Below are positions 18,401-26,377 of a DNA stretch of 64,000 bases, piece by piece. Made by a program: the position numbers and the translations under genes. The notes below the pieces were generated by a model, which saw nothing but the letters and a program-made list of their open reading frames with translations, did not search any database and was not told where the DNA came from. Each line of letters opens with the position of its first letter. Positions within the stretch are counted from its first letter, which is position 1. The DNA comes from Myxococcus xanthus. GTDB taxonomy: Bacteria > Myxococcota > Myxococcia > Myxococcales > Myxococcaceae. The DNA lies in assembly GCF_900106535.1 (NCBI RefSeq), contig NZ_FNOH01000012.1, forward strand, positions 215,658 to 279,657, written 5' to 3'.

Positions 18401-19723
18401 TTCAACGGCTCGGGTGCCCTGTCCAGACCCTCCATGGACGCCTCCCCCAGCATCGCCAACGTGGACTTCGGCATCCCCAACACGGCCGCGTGGACTCGCT
18501 CGACCACCGCATCGAAGACGCAGGGCGCCAAGACGGTCCTCGTCAGCGGGTCGGGCAAGAACAGCCCCGCCGTCATCGCGTTGGACATCACCCATCCCGA
18601 TGACGCGTGGTACCCGCTCCCGCTGTGGGAGTTCGACCTGCGGTCCTCGAACATCGAGCACGCCTTCTCCACGGCCAAGGTGACGACCCCGGAGGTGCAG
18701 TTGCCAGACAACTCCGGCACGAATCACGCACCCTCCATTGGCCGCTTGGTGTGGGGCTCGGAGGCGGAGGGCAAGTGGACGGCCGTCGTGGGCACCAGCC
18801 AGGTGCCTTCGTCGCCGGGCCGCGCTGGCGCCCTCTATCTCATCGACATGAAGACGGGGCAGCCGCTCAACTACGGAAGCTCACCGGCTGGCGCCATGGC
18901 AGGCATCATCACCTTGGACACGGGCTCTGGCATCGCCGCGGAGACCGCGCTGGTGGACCTGGACCGAGACGGCAACTACGACGTCATGTACGTGCCGACC
19001 ACCGCGGGCAACGTCTACCGCGTCAACCTGGACCAGGTGAACCCGAACGCGCCCCTGGGACAGAAGGTGAAGGTCTGCAAGATCGCCAGCGCGCCCGTCA
19101 CGCTGTCGGACCATGACGACGCGGCCAAGGGACAGGACCCCGTCTACCAGCAGATTCACTCCAACCTGGGCGTGAGAATCGTCCGGAACTCTGGCAGCCC
19201 CGTGGTTCGCTTCTACTTCGGCACGGGTGACAACCCAGACGAGTTCTCCGACGGCCCCGAAAACAAGAACGCCTATCGCTACCACCTGCTGGGCTACGAG
19301 GACACGGACCCCTCCGGCACCCGCGCGTGCGCGCTGCTGGACCCGCTCTGGGTCCAGCAACTGGACCCGGGGCAGGCGGTGTGGGGCGGCGTGACGCTCG
19401 CGGACGACAAGGTCTACGCGACCACGGCCGTCGGAGCCGCAGCGGACGTCTGCAACCTGAGCCAGGACGAGAGCGGCCGGTTCTACGAGTCCGGCCTGCT
19501 TCCGGATGGCAACAGCGCCCCCGCGATGACCAGCGCTTCGCTCGGTGGCCACGGCGTGAGCGCACCTGTGGTGCATGACAATCACTTGTTCATCCCCACG
19601 GCCACGGGAGAGGTCAAGGTGCAGGGCAGCGGGAAGTGGGGCAACGGCAATGCGAACGGCGGCGCGGCCCGCTCGAAGGTCCTTATCTACGCCCCCAGCC
19701 CGGACGGGAGGATGCCGCAGTGA
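15467..19723 (+). CDS. pilY1: PilY1 pilus-tip adhesin
   Basis: The 1418-residue PilY1-type protein has a signal peptide (about 1-22), a long N-terminal part specific to this paralogue, and a C-terminal PilY1 beta-propeller (about 830-1400). Within the N-terminal part, FEDIPGGGDRDFNDVVFVV (about 490) matches the calcium-type DUF4114 core. In the propeller DLDRDGNYD (about 1164-1172) is an EF-hand-like calcium loop. PilY1 sits at the tip of type IVa pili, joins the minor pilins in the priming complex and mediates adhesion. ATG 15467 overlaps the tfcP stop; GTG 15464 directly before it is an alternative. Its stop overlaps the GTG of pilV. Confidence 0.93.
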   Translation: MRTLIQTLAAVTLLTAPLASAQTTPESAPAQLCENQLDQNKQPEFSEENLEIESSTVLITEESPARLQLNTNRTALNVENIYFPFDQNVTISYVYESAGASHALGYMYMDDLRVRGYVDSNGNLVDSNNNGIFDLHEDLFNLAPRSGDKARPYIGESRRCTRNFVSDGETYNQPELAMNSECRNTFDENHREIADARPGYTFEYNITDVVGAFANDRDNPGGAFSDRGLFPHIPNLLEPPSDRNGNLGLGRMVFLLADDDDGRSTYGNLSPVPDTGDYPDGIPDYDVSHYDPRGLPRANNPDRGISPYDRTVDLGMIEGGKEVIFFVVVFYSSRNHGPNEGYVYPCLKQDPDGRCALHLRTSINVFFSKAAWNMDQNPEGGTIVAERNIGCQYLEGCNRDNPASTPDQACRVQGTNEYLCGWLDGPIEEQNTTLYRLANDELYGRLVMPMERVTIPRPGGVRNPMPHVIVGAPTTDPFRWILGFEDIPGGGDRDFNDVVFVVNKQNGGSTRSATVSGDLSPDIANDFVITKVRFKRQDDFAPAPRTCAGGAPCFSEDVPGACTPEDGPEPTIAYSLAVDCRVCRPHPDTGQMECVANPNSPTWFPVHFPDTSPPTQEVELDIMAMGFTGSQLCWKVDITSPNEQCRPIIDDVEVGYQAIRAGSYSRASPSALANVIVWGVNETPGSAWGRGGAWPGSGMPAPGIRAYDGQKDFTLRGRLYFRSLYDPEEPSVTRAVQRWDAGRVMALSFGTNGHRDDPLQRKLYTMGASGGRSTITDEMSDTSSNSLLFPDALCDEERNGRYLYDLNNDGKCGTPSSESDEKRITGVTNDRNFLREWLYGWEDRHAPGTRDDRRPWALGGINMSTVAISLPPYLDTWANNARASERDLYRRNFLEPLADRPTVAFVGTMNGYLHAFDAGEFRNSTHDPCNSKTQARGYFETTTCNQNQINSRDYGSGQERFAYLPRMLLSQYRNLYVRFNGSGALSRPSMDASPSIANVDFGIPNTAAWTRSTTASKTQGAKTVLVSGSGKNSPAVIALDITHPDDAWYPLPLWEFDLRSSNIEHAFSTAKVTTPEVQLPDNSGTNHAPSIGRLVWGSEAEGKWTAVVGTSQVPSSPGRAGALYLIDMKTGQPLNYGSSPAGAMAGIITLDTGSGIAAETALVDLDRDGNYDVMYVPTTAGNVYRVNLDQVNPNAPLGQKVKVCKIASAPVTLSDHDDAAKGQDPVYQQIHSNLGVRIVRNSGSPVVRFYFGTGDNPDEFSDGPENKNAYRYHLLGYEDTDPSGTRACALLDPLWVQQLDPGQAVWGGVTLADDKVYATTAVGAAADVCNLSQDESGRFYESGLLPDGNSAPAMTSASLGGHGVSAPVVHDNHLFIPTATGEVKVQGSGKWGNGNANGGAARSKVLIYAPSPDGRMPQ

Positions 19724-20250
19724 CAGCGCTGAAGAGGCGCCAGCACCGGGGCATCACGCTCCTGGAGGTGCTGGCCACCATGGCCATCCTGCTGATGGGC
19801 GTCGGAGCGGCGATGCTGGTCGTGACCCAGACCAGCTACTCCAACCGCCGCAGTCTCAGCGCCACCCAGGCGCAACTCATCGCCGAGCAGGCGATGGAGA
19901 ACATCACGCTGCTGGGCTGCTCGGTGCAGCCCCCGTGCGGCAACCTGGAAGGACTGGATGAGAGCTACGTCCTCTTCCAGACGAGCGCGGGCGCGCTGAG
20001 CAACGTGCGTCCCGCCGACCCGACCGTCATCGCGCGTGAGTACCAGGTCGTCGTGGACGTGGACGTCCCCTCCATCCTCAGCACTATCGAGCCGGGCTCC
20101 CTGGTTCCGGAGGAACTGCAGCGGGACCTCGTCCCGGGTGTGCCAGACACCGCGGGGAACATCGCCAACGTACGCGTCGTCGTGAGCTGGCAGGAGCAGG
20201 AGCGCAGCGACCGGCAGGTGGTGGTGCTCCAGACGAGGATGGCGCCGTGA
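19720..20250 (+). CDS. pilV: PilV-type minor pilin
   Basis: The 176-residue product starts at GTG 19720, overlapping the pilY1 stop (GTGA), with GGGAGGATG just upstream. Its leader MTALKRRQHRG is followed by ITLLEVLATMAILLMGVGA, a classical prepilin N-terminal helix with Glu at +5. The globular part includes two cysteines (GCSVQPPCGN) likely forming a disulfide, and late beta strands VRVVVSWQEQERSDRQVVVL. Four minor pilins and PilY1 form the complex that starts pilus assembly. Confidence 0.9.
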   Translation: MTALKRRQHRGITLLEVLATMAILLMGVGAAMLVVTQTSYSNRRSLSATQAQLIAEQAMENITLLGCSVQPPCGNLEGLDESYVLFQTSAGALSNVRPADPTVIAREYQVVVDVDVPSILSTIEPGSLVPEELQRDLVPGVPDTAGNIANVRVVVSWQEQERSDRQVVVLQTRMAP

Positions 20251-21473
20251 AGACGACTTTGACGCGCCATCGCCGCCGGTCGCTCCATGGCTTCACGCTG
20301 CTCGAGGTGATGATTGCCACTGCCATTGGCCTCATCGTGTTGGGAGCGGGACTGGTCGCGGCCATGCAGATGCAGCGGCGTGCCCTCTTCGAAGAACAGA
20401 CGATGCTGGCGCAGGTCACCGGGCGCACGGTGAAGGAGTTGATTGCCGCCGACCTGCAGCGGGCCGGCTCAGGCATGGGGAATGCCCCCATCGTCTTCAG
20501 TGACACGCGCACCCATCCAGCCATCCAGATGTGGACGGAGCCCGACCTGTCCATGCCGGACTTGACGCGTCCCTTCCCCGAGGACCCCGCCTTCTCGCTG
20601 CCGCCCGCGGGGCACCTTGAAGAAGAAGTGTCGGACGTCCTGCGGATTCACTGGGGGGACACGCGAGGCATGGTGACGCTGAGTCCCTGCGCTGGAACCA
20701 ACGTGCGCGCAGACACACGGACGTTCTGCACGGTTGAGAATCCCTCGCCCAGGCTCCAGCCCACCACCGCGCCGACGACTCCGGCCCTGCTCGTGAATCC
20801 CGCCAGGAATCTGGCCTGCCATGTTGAAGTCACCAACGTGGACGCCGCGGGGCGGCGAATCAACGTCGTTCCGGGCACTGGCATCGAGACCACGACGACA
20901 GACCGCTGTGGTGACTTCGCCTCGGAGCCGAACTTCTGGAACACCGAGCCCGACCGGGAATCCTGGCGCATCATGCCGGCCCAGAGCGCGACCTACCGCG
21001 TGAACTGGGCCAGTGGAACACCGACGCTGGAGTACCTGGGGCCGGGCGCGGCGAACTGGGTGGTCCTGAGCCGGGATGTCGAACGTCTCTCGGTGCGGCT
21101 GGGGGTCGCGGCCATCGCACAGCCATTCGGAGGCATGCGCTGGTTCCCGGATGTGGCCAACGGGCGACCGAACGGGCTGGATGCCTGCACCATCACCACC
21201 TGCCCCATTGAACAGCACCCCAATGAACTTGTCGCGCCCGCGACGGACGAGGAGCTGCGCCAGCGGCTGTTCCAGCGCGTCCGCGAGGTGGAGGTCACCC
21301 TGGTCGTCCGCACGCCACGGCAGGACCGTGAAGCCTTTGACCCGGACCAGCCCATTGGTGTGGATCGGGAGCGGTTCCCGATTGATGGCTTCAAGCGGCG
21401 CACCTTCACGTTCCGGGTGATGCTCCGGAACTTCGCGGCGGGTGGACTTCAGCCCCTCCTGACGGAAAATTGA
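20247..21473 (+). CDS. pilW: PilW-type minor pilin
   Basis: The 408-residue product is the largest minor pilin here. It starts at GTG 20247, which overlaps the stop of pilV (GTGA). The leader MKTTLTRHRRRSLHG ends before FTLLEVMIATAIGLIVLGAG, with the conserved Glu at +5 of the prepilin helix. The long beta-rich C-terminal half contains cysteine pairs (CTITTC at about 312-317, and others near 150 and 225). PilW-family proteins link the tip complex to the major pilin stack. Gene order and one-base or four-base overlaps show a single translational unit. Confidence 0.9.
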   Translation: MKTTLTRHRRRSLHGFTLLEVMIATAIGLIVLGAGLVAAMQMQRRALFEEQTMLAQVTGRTVKELIAADLQRAGSGMGNAPIVFSDTRTHPAIQMWTEPDLSMPDLTRPFPEDPAFSLPPAGHLEEEVSDVLRIHWGDTRGMVTLSPCAGTNVRADTRTFCTVENPSPRLQPTTAPTTPALLVNPARNLACHVEVTNVDAAGRRINVVPGTGIETTTTDRCGDFASEPNFWNTEPDRESWRIMPAQSATYRVNWASGTPTLEYLGPGAANWVVLSRDVERLSVRLGVAAIAQPFGGMRWFPDVANGRPNGLDACTITTCPIEQHPNELVAPATDEELRQRLFQRVREVEVTLVVRTPRQDREAFDPDQPIGVDRERFPIDGFKRRTFTFRVMLRNFAAGGLQPLLTEN

Positions 21474-21475
21474 GC

Positions 21476-22123
21476 ATGAGGCACACACGCGGAATCACAT
21501 TGCTGGAGATGATGGTCACGGTGGCCATCGCCTCCATCCTGCTCGCCGCGGCGCTGATGGGCATCCAGACGCCCGTCAACCGTCAACGCGAGAATGAGGC
21601 CACGCGCGAGCTGTGGGCCTCCACGCTCCGTGCCCGGCAGCGCGCCATCTCCACCAACCAGCCCGTGCGCATCGTCGTGGAGGAGAACGTCCCTCGCGGT
21701 GATGGAACCTCGCGCACGGTGGCCCGGTGGGAACAGCTCCGGTGCGACAATGAATGGGACAACGCGGGCTGCCCCGCGAACGGCTGTGAGAACACCACCT
21801 GCCGCACCAACCCAGCCTGCTGCAGCGAGGTGGGTCAGGACATCGTCATTCCCGTCTCCATGAACGCGTTCGCGATTCACGGGCTCTGCTACATGCCCGG
21901 CTCCGGCCGCCCCGTGCGCCCCGGCGACCTGACCTGCATGCGGGACTTTCTCGATGACCTGCCCGCGCTGGACGCCGCGGCCCCGGGCAACCTCCGCTTC
22001 GACTTCACGTCGGGCCGGCCGCGCAGCCTCATCCAGGTGGAGCCACGGACGGGCCTCGCCAATGTGATGGACTGCAACCCTCACGCATCGACCCAGAACC
22101 AGGCCATCGAGTGCGTGAACTGA
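21476..22123 (+). CDS. fimU: FimU/GspH-type minor pilin
   Basis: The 215-residue protein starts at ATG 21476, 2 bases after the pilW stop; TTG 21470 is an alternative in the same frame. The short leader MRHTRG precedes ITLLEMMVTVAIASILLAAA, a prepilin helix with Glu at +5, and the region RELWASTLRARQRAISTNQPVRIVV is the GspH/FimT signature. Cysteines cluster in the middle (CDNEW, GCPANGCENTTCRTNPACC), suggesting several disulfides. FimU usually connects the tip complex to the pilin shaft. It is the last gene of the cluster and is followed by a hairpin. Confidence 0.9.
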   Translation: MRHTRGITLLEMMVTVAIASILLAAALMGIQTPVNRQRENEATRELWASTLRARQRAISTNQPVRIVVEENVPRGDGTSRTVARWEQLRCDNEWDNAGCPANGCENTTCRTNPACCSEVGQDIVIPVSMNAFAIHGLCYMPGSGRPVRPGDLTCMRDFLDDLPALDAAAPGNLRFDFTSGRPRSLIQVEPRTGLANVMDCNPHASTQNQAIECVN

Positions 22124-22145
22124 GCACTGCCGGCACCTGAAGAGG

Positions 22146-22177
22146 ACCCTCCCCCGGACACATCCGCCGGGGAGGGT
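22146..22177. terminator. Hairpin between fimU and ileS
   Basis: ACCCTCCCC and GGGGAGGGT form a 9-bp stem (extended by CGG/CCG with one bulge), in the 71-base gap between converging fimU and ileS. There is no U-run, so this is a probable two-way transcript-end structure rather than a classical intrinsic terminator. Confidence 0.55.
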
Positions 22178-22194
22178 TCCACCCAGGCGGCCCG

Positions 22195-25095
22195 CTACGC
22201 CGCCAGCGCCTCGCGGCACTTGAGGCAGACGTCGCCGCCCTGCCCCACCGCTTCCGAGTACGTCCAGCAGCGCGGGCACTTCTCGCCGTGCGCTGGGAGC
22301 ACCTCGGCCGTGACGCGGACGCCTTCGCCGAAGGCCTGCGCCACTTCCAACGTCTGCGCCGCGTCACCCTTCACGTCCGCCAGCTCCACCTGGCTGGTGA
22401 TGAAGAGGCCCGGCAGCTCGGCCAGGTGCGCCTGGAGGAAGTCGCGCGCCGCGCCCTCTGCCGTCAGCACCACCCGCGCCTCCAGCGATGAGCCGATGCG
22501 TTTGTCCCGCCGCGCCGCCTCCAGCACGCCCTGCACCGCGCCGCGCACCGCGAAGAGCTTCGCGTAGCGCTCGGCCAACGCCGGGTCCAACTTCGCGGAC
22601 ACCACCGGAAAGCCGCCCAGGAAGACGCTCTCCGCCGGCTTGCCCGGCAGCGTCTGCCACGCCTCCTCCGCCGTGAAGCTCATCACCGGCGCCAGGAGGC
22701 GCAGCAGCACCGAGGCCACCTCGTACAGCACCGTCTGCGCGCCGCGCCGGGGCTGCCCGTCCGCGCGCCACGTGTAGAGCCGGTCCTTGAGGATGTCGAA
22801 GTACACCGCCGACAAGTCGCCGGCGACGAAGTCCACCACCGTCGCGTAGACGAGGTGGAACTCGTAGTCCTCGTACGCCTTGCGCACCCGCGCCACCACC
22901 TCCGCCAGCCGCCCCAACGCCCAGCGGTCCAACGGCAGCAGCTCCACCTCCGGCACCGCGTGCTTCGCCGGGTCGAAGTCGTAGAGGTTGCTCAGCGCGT
23001 AGCGGACGGTGTTGCGAATCTTCCGGTAGCCTTCCGACAGGCCCTTCAGAATCTGGTCCGACAGGCGCACGTCATTGCGGTAGTCGCTGGCCGCCACCCA
23101 CAGGCGCAGCACCTCCGCGCCGTACTGCTGGATGACCTTGTCCGGCGCCACCACGTTGCCGCGGCTCTTGGACATCTTCTCGCCCTGGCCATCCACCACG
23201 AAGCCGTGCGTGAGGCAGGCCTTGTACGGCGACATGTCGCGCGTGCCCACCGCCACCAGCATGGACGAATGGAACCAGCCGCGATGCTGGTCACTGCCCT
23301 CCAGGAAGAGGTCCGCCGGAATCCGCTGCCGCTTCTCCAGCACCGCGGAGAACATGCACGCCGAGTCGAACCACACGTCGAGGATGTCCGTCTCGCGGCG
23401 GAACTCCCCCTTGCCGCAGCGCGGGCATTGGAAATCCGCGCCCAGGAACTCCTTCACCGGCGTGCGGTACCACACGCCCACGCCCTCTTTCTCCACCGCC
23501 GCCGCCACCCGCTCCATCAACTCCGGCGACACCACGGCTTCCTCGCAGCCCTCGCAGTAGGCGATGCAGATGGGCACGCCCCACGTCCGCTGGCGGCTGA
23601 TGGTCCAGTCCGGCCGCGTCTCCAGCATGCCGCGGATTCGGCTGTGCCCCCACGAGGGCACCCACTGCACCTTGTCCACCTGCTCCAGCACCACCTGCCG
23701 GAACGTCTGCGTCCCATGGAAGGGCGCGTCCATGGGGATGAACCACTGGTACGTCGCGCTCAGGATGACCGGATTGCGGCAGCGCCAGCAGTGCGGATAC
23801 GTGTGCGCCACCGTGTCCGTGGCGCCGTTGAGCAGCGCGCCCTTCTCCACCAGCAACTGGATGACGACGGGGTTCGCCTCGAACACACGCCGGCCTTCCA
23901 GCGCCGGCCCCACCGTGTCGTCGTAGCGGCCGTCCGGACGCACGGGATTGTAGATGTCCAACCCGTACTTCAGGCCGACCTCGTAGTCCTCCTGGCCGTG
24001 CCCCGGCGCGGTGTGCACCAGGCCCGTACCGGCATCCAGCGTCACGTGCTCGCCCAGGATGACGCGGCCCCGGCGCTCGTAGAACGGGTGCTGGTACGTC
24101 AGGTGCTCCAGCTCCTCGCCGCGCGCGTACGCGAGGATGCGCGACGGGTCCACCAACGCCGCCGCGGAGACTTCACCGCCGGGCAGCTCCACGTGCTTCA
24201 CCGCCAGCTCGTCCGCCTTCACCTCCGCCAGCACCTTGGGCAAGAGCTCCCGTGCGACGCAGATGACGCGCGTGCCGAGCTGGTAGAAGACGTACTCGAA
24301 CTCCGGATTGACGGAGACGGCCAGGTTGGACGGCAGCGTCCACGGCGTGGTCGTCCAGATGACGAAGGCCACGTCCTTGCCCTTCAGCGAAGGCACGCGC
24401 TCGGCCAGCTCCGCCCCGGCCTGGAAGGCCACGTACACGGAGGGCGAGGTGTGGTTCTCGTACTCCACCTCCGCTTCCGCCAGCGCTGTCTGGTCGTACA
24501 GACACCAGTACACGGGCTTCTTGCGGCGGTAGAGCATGCCCCGCTTCGCGAACGTGGCCAGCTCGCGAATCTCCTGGGCCTCGTAGGTGAAGTCGAGCGT
24601 CTTGTACGGCTGCTCCCACGAGCCGAACACGCCCAGGCGCTGGAACTCCGCCTTCTGGATGTCGACGAACTCCAGCGCATAGGCGCGGCACGCCTCCAAG
24701 AAGGCGTCGCGAGCCAGCGTGCGCTTATCGATTTTCTTGTCCTTCAGCCGCTTCTCGACGGCCTGCTCAATCGGAAGCCCATGCGTGTCCCAGCCGGGGA
24801 TGAAGTCACACCGGCGGCCGGACATGTTCCGGTACTTCACCACGATGTCCTTGAGGACCTTGTTGAGCGCGTGGCCCGCGTGCAGGTGGCCGTTGGCGTA
24901 GGGCGGACCGTCGGGCAGGACGAAGGGCTCCGCGTCCGCGTTCTGCTCCAGAATCTTCCCCCAAATCCCCCGCTCCGCCCACCAGCCGAGCATGCGCGGC
25001 TCGAGCTGCGCCAGGTTTCCCTTCATGGGGAAATCCGTGCGCGGCAGGTTGACCGAGTCCTTGAAGTCCTTGTCCTTCGGGGGTGTGTCGCTCAT
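22195..25095 (-). CDS. ileS: Isoleucyl-tRNA synthetase
   Basis: This class I synthetase charges tRNA-Ile and edits valine. The 966-residue protein is full length. The ATP-binding HIGH-type motif is YANGHLHAGHALNK (about residue 60), the KMSKS loop is GEKMSKSRGN (about 620), and the editing domain is present (TTPWTLPSNL, HTAPGHGQEDY). The C-terminal zinc finger CPRCW and CLKC (about 935-965) completes the bacterial type. Start ATG 25095 gives MSDTPPKDKDFKDSVNLP; an in-frame start at 25143 would add 16 residues; neither has a strong ribosome-binding site. It diverges from a small secreted protein. Confidence 0.96.
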   Translation of the reverse strand: MSDTPPKDKDFKDSVNLPRTDFPMKGNLAQLEPRMLGWWAERGIWGKILEQNADAEPFVLPDGPPYANGHLHAGHALNKVLKDIVVKYRNMSGRRCDFIPGWDTHGLPIEQAVEKRLKDKKIDKRTLARDAFLEACRAYALEFVDIQKAEFQRLGVFGSWEQPYKTLDFTYEAQEIRELATFAKRGMLYRRKKPVYWCLYDQTALAEAEVEYENHTSPSVYVAFQAGAELAERVPSLKGKDVAFVIWTTTPWTLPSNLAVSVNPEFEYVFYQLGTRVICVARELLPKVLAEVKADELAVKHVELPGGEVSAAALVDPSRILAYARGEELEHLTYQHPFYERRGRVILGEHVTLDAGTGLVHTAPGHGQEDYEVGLKYGLDIYNPVRPDGRYDDTVGPALEGRRVFEANPVVIQLLVEKGALLNGATDTVAHTYPHCWRCRNPVILSATYQWFIPMDAPFHGTQTFRQVVLEQVDKVQWVPSWGHSRIRGMLETRPDWTISRQRTWGVPICIAYCEGCEEAVVSPELMERVAAAVEKEGVGVWYRTPVKEFLGADFQCPRCGKGEFRRETDILDVWFDSACMFSAVLEKRQRIPADLFLEGSDQHRGWFHSSMLVAVGTRDMSPYKACLTHGFVVDGQGEKMSKSRGNVVAPDKVIQQYGAEVLRLWVAASDYRNDVRLSDQILKGLSEGYRKIRNTVRYALSNLYDFDPAKHAVPEVELLPLDRWALGRLAEVVARVRKAYEDYEFHLVYATVVDFVAGDLSAVYFDILKDRLYTWRADGQPRRGAQTVLYEVASVLLRLLAPVMSFTAEEAWQTLPGKPAESVFLGGFPVVSAKLDPALAERYAKLFAVRGAVQGVLEAARRDKRIGSSLEARVVLTAEGAARDFLQAHLAELPGLFITSQVELADVKGDAAQTLEVAQAFGEGVRVTAEVLPAHGEKCPRCWTYSEAVGQGGDVCLKCREALAA

Positions 25096-25220
25096 GTCGA
25101 CAGCGGCCGTAACACGCGGCCCCCAGGGCTTCAATGCGCTCAATCCCCACGCTATGCTGGACAGCTAGGCAAGGAGGAACCTGTCAGCCCCTCCGCCCAA
25201 CACCACTGCGAGGACTGACG

Positions 25221-25538
25221 ATGAAGAACTTTGGACTGATGCTCTTCCCACTGACGGTCCTGCTCCTGGCAGGCTCCGTCGAGGCCGCGTCGCCCATCCC
25301 GGGAGCAGAGGCGCCGGTCAGCATTGGCCAGACCAGCGACACCTCGTCCGTCAAGGACGAGGATGGCAATGACATCGAGCTGCCCAAGCACGATGCCAAG
25401 CAAACTCAATGCATCGCGAAGTGCCAGGAGCCTGTCGCGAAGTGCATCAGCGGATGTGAAGGGGGAGACCGTAAATGCCAGCTGCGCTGTGCGCAGACCA
25501 TGGAGCGCTGCGCCCGAAAGTGCGGCGTCCAACTCTGA
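25221..25538 (+). CDS. Small secreted Cys-rich protein
   Basis: The 105-residue product begins MKNFGLMLFPLTVLLLAGSVEAAS, a typical signal peptide cut after Ala-Ala. The mature part starts with an acidic segment (SVKDEDGNDIELPKHD) and ends in a helix-rich region with eight cysteines in CxxxC spacing (CIAKCQEPVAKC, CEGG, CQLRC, CARKC). This spacing fits an alpha-helical hairpin held by disulfides or a metal site, as in small CX3C proteins. ATG 25221 follows GAGGACTG. It is divergent from ileS and unlinked otherwise. Function unknown. Confidence 0.78.
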   Translation: MKNFGLMLFPLTVLLLAGSVEAASPIPGAEAPVSIGQTSDTSSVKDEDGNDIELPKHDAKQTQCIAKCQEPVAKCISGCEGGDRKCQLRCAQTMERCARKCGVQL

Positions 25539-25561
25539 CAGGGCGGGGCCCCAGGGGGGCC

Positions 25562-26377
25562 TCACTTCGGCTGCACGCCCAGCTTGCGATAGAGCCCGAC
25601 CATCAGCATGTCGCCTTCGGGCTGAGTGCGGATGGTCAGTTGCTCCGTGCCTCGTTGAAACACACCGGGCTGTTCCCGGTCCTCGACAAAGCCCGCCCGG
25701 GTCAACTCGACCTGATAGAACTCCCGGACCTCCGCAGACGTGGCCTTCACGGCGTACATGGCCATCTGTGAGCCTTCCAGATTGGACCGCGTCACCTGCT
25801 CCGCGCCAGCCATCACCGGTGCCCAGTCCAGCTGAATGCTGCCGCCCGGGGTGTACTTGGACACATCGGAGGTCCCCAGGATCAACGTGACGGTGTTGTC
25901 CTGGTTCTTCTGGAAGATGACCGTGTAGGCCGTGAGCGTCTCGGTATCCAGCGCCGTGAGCATGGGCTCGGCAATCGGCGAGTTGAGCGCCTCCGGTGAA
26001 GAGGAGATGAAGAGCCCCGCGGCCCGGAAGCGGTCCACCATGTGCTGGATGAGCGGGTCCATCTGCCAGGACGTGCGCGCGAGCTGAAGGTGCATGGGCA
26101 CACCATCCGTCACCTGGAGCCCGGGAGACTCCACCCAGGCTGTCACGGCGGGGATGTCCCAGCGGAAGGACGGGCGAGCCGGTGGCGTGCCTGCATCCTG
26201 CCCGGGCGCCGGTGCCGGCGCGGGCTTGGCGCCAGCGGCCGGTGCCTTCTTGGGAGGGGCCTTTCCCGCCTTCGCTTCCGCCGAGGGACGCCCCTTCGGG
26301 GCAGCGGGCTTCGACGTTTCAGCCAGCCCCACGGAGGGCGCTGTCGCGAGCGCCACGCACATCAGCCACACGCGCAT
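25562..26377 (-). CDS. Exported protein at the end of the Tad-like operon
   Basis: The 271-residue product begins MRVWLMCVALATAPSVGLAE, a signal peptide. An Ala/Pro/Lys-rich linker follows (about 22-75). The folded part (about 80-271) has mixed alpha/beta content and ends with an EGDMLMVGLYRKLG strand. The ATG overlaps the stop of the upstream TadE-like gene by one base (TGATG), so it belongs to the same operon. The family is unknown. Its place suggests a periplasmic helper of the TadE/TadG-like proteins, an inference from context only. Confidence 0.8.
   Translation of the reverse strand: MRVWLMCVALATAPSVGLAETSKPAAPKGRPSAEAKAGKAPPKKAPAAGAKPAPAPAPGQDAGTPPARPSFRWDIPAVTAWVESPGLQVTDGVPMHLQLARTSWQMDPLIQHMVDRFRAAGLFISSSPEALNSPIAEPMLTALDTETLTAYTVIFQKNQDNTVTLILGTSDVSKYTPGGSIQLDWAPVMAGAEQVTRSNLEGSQMAMYAVKATSAEVREFYQVELTRAGFVEDREQPGVFQRGTEQLTIRTQPEGDMLMVGLYRKLGVQPK

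Noticed and set aside
22855..25218. A 787-codon open frame antisense to ileS
   Set aside because: It lies wholly opposite a gene with complete isoleucyl-tRNA synthetase motifs. Its product is Arg/His/Leu/Val-rich low-information sequence typical of the reverse strand of GC-rich genes.
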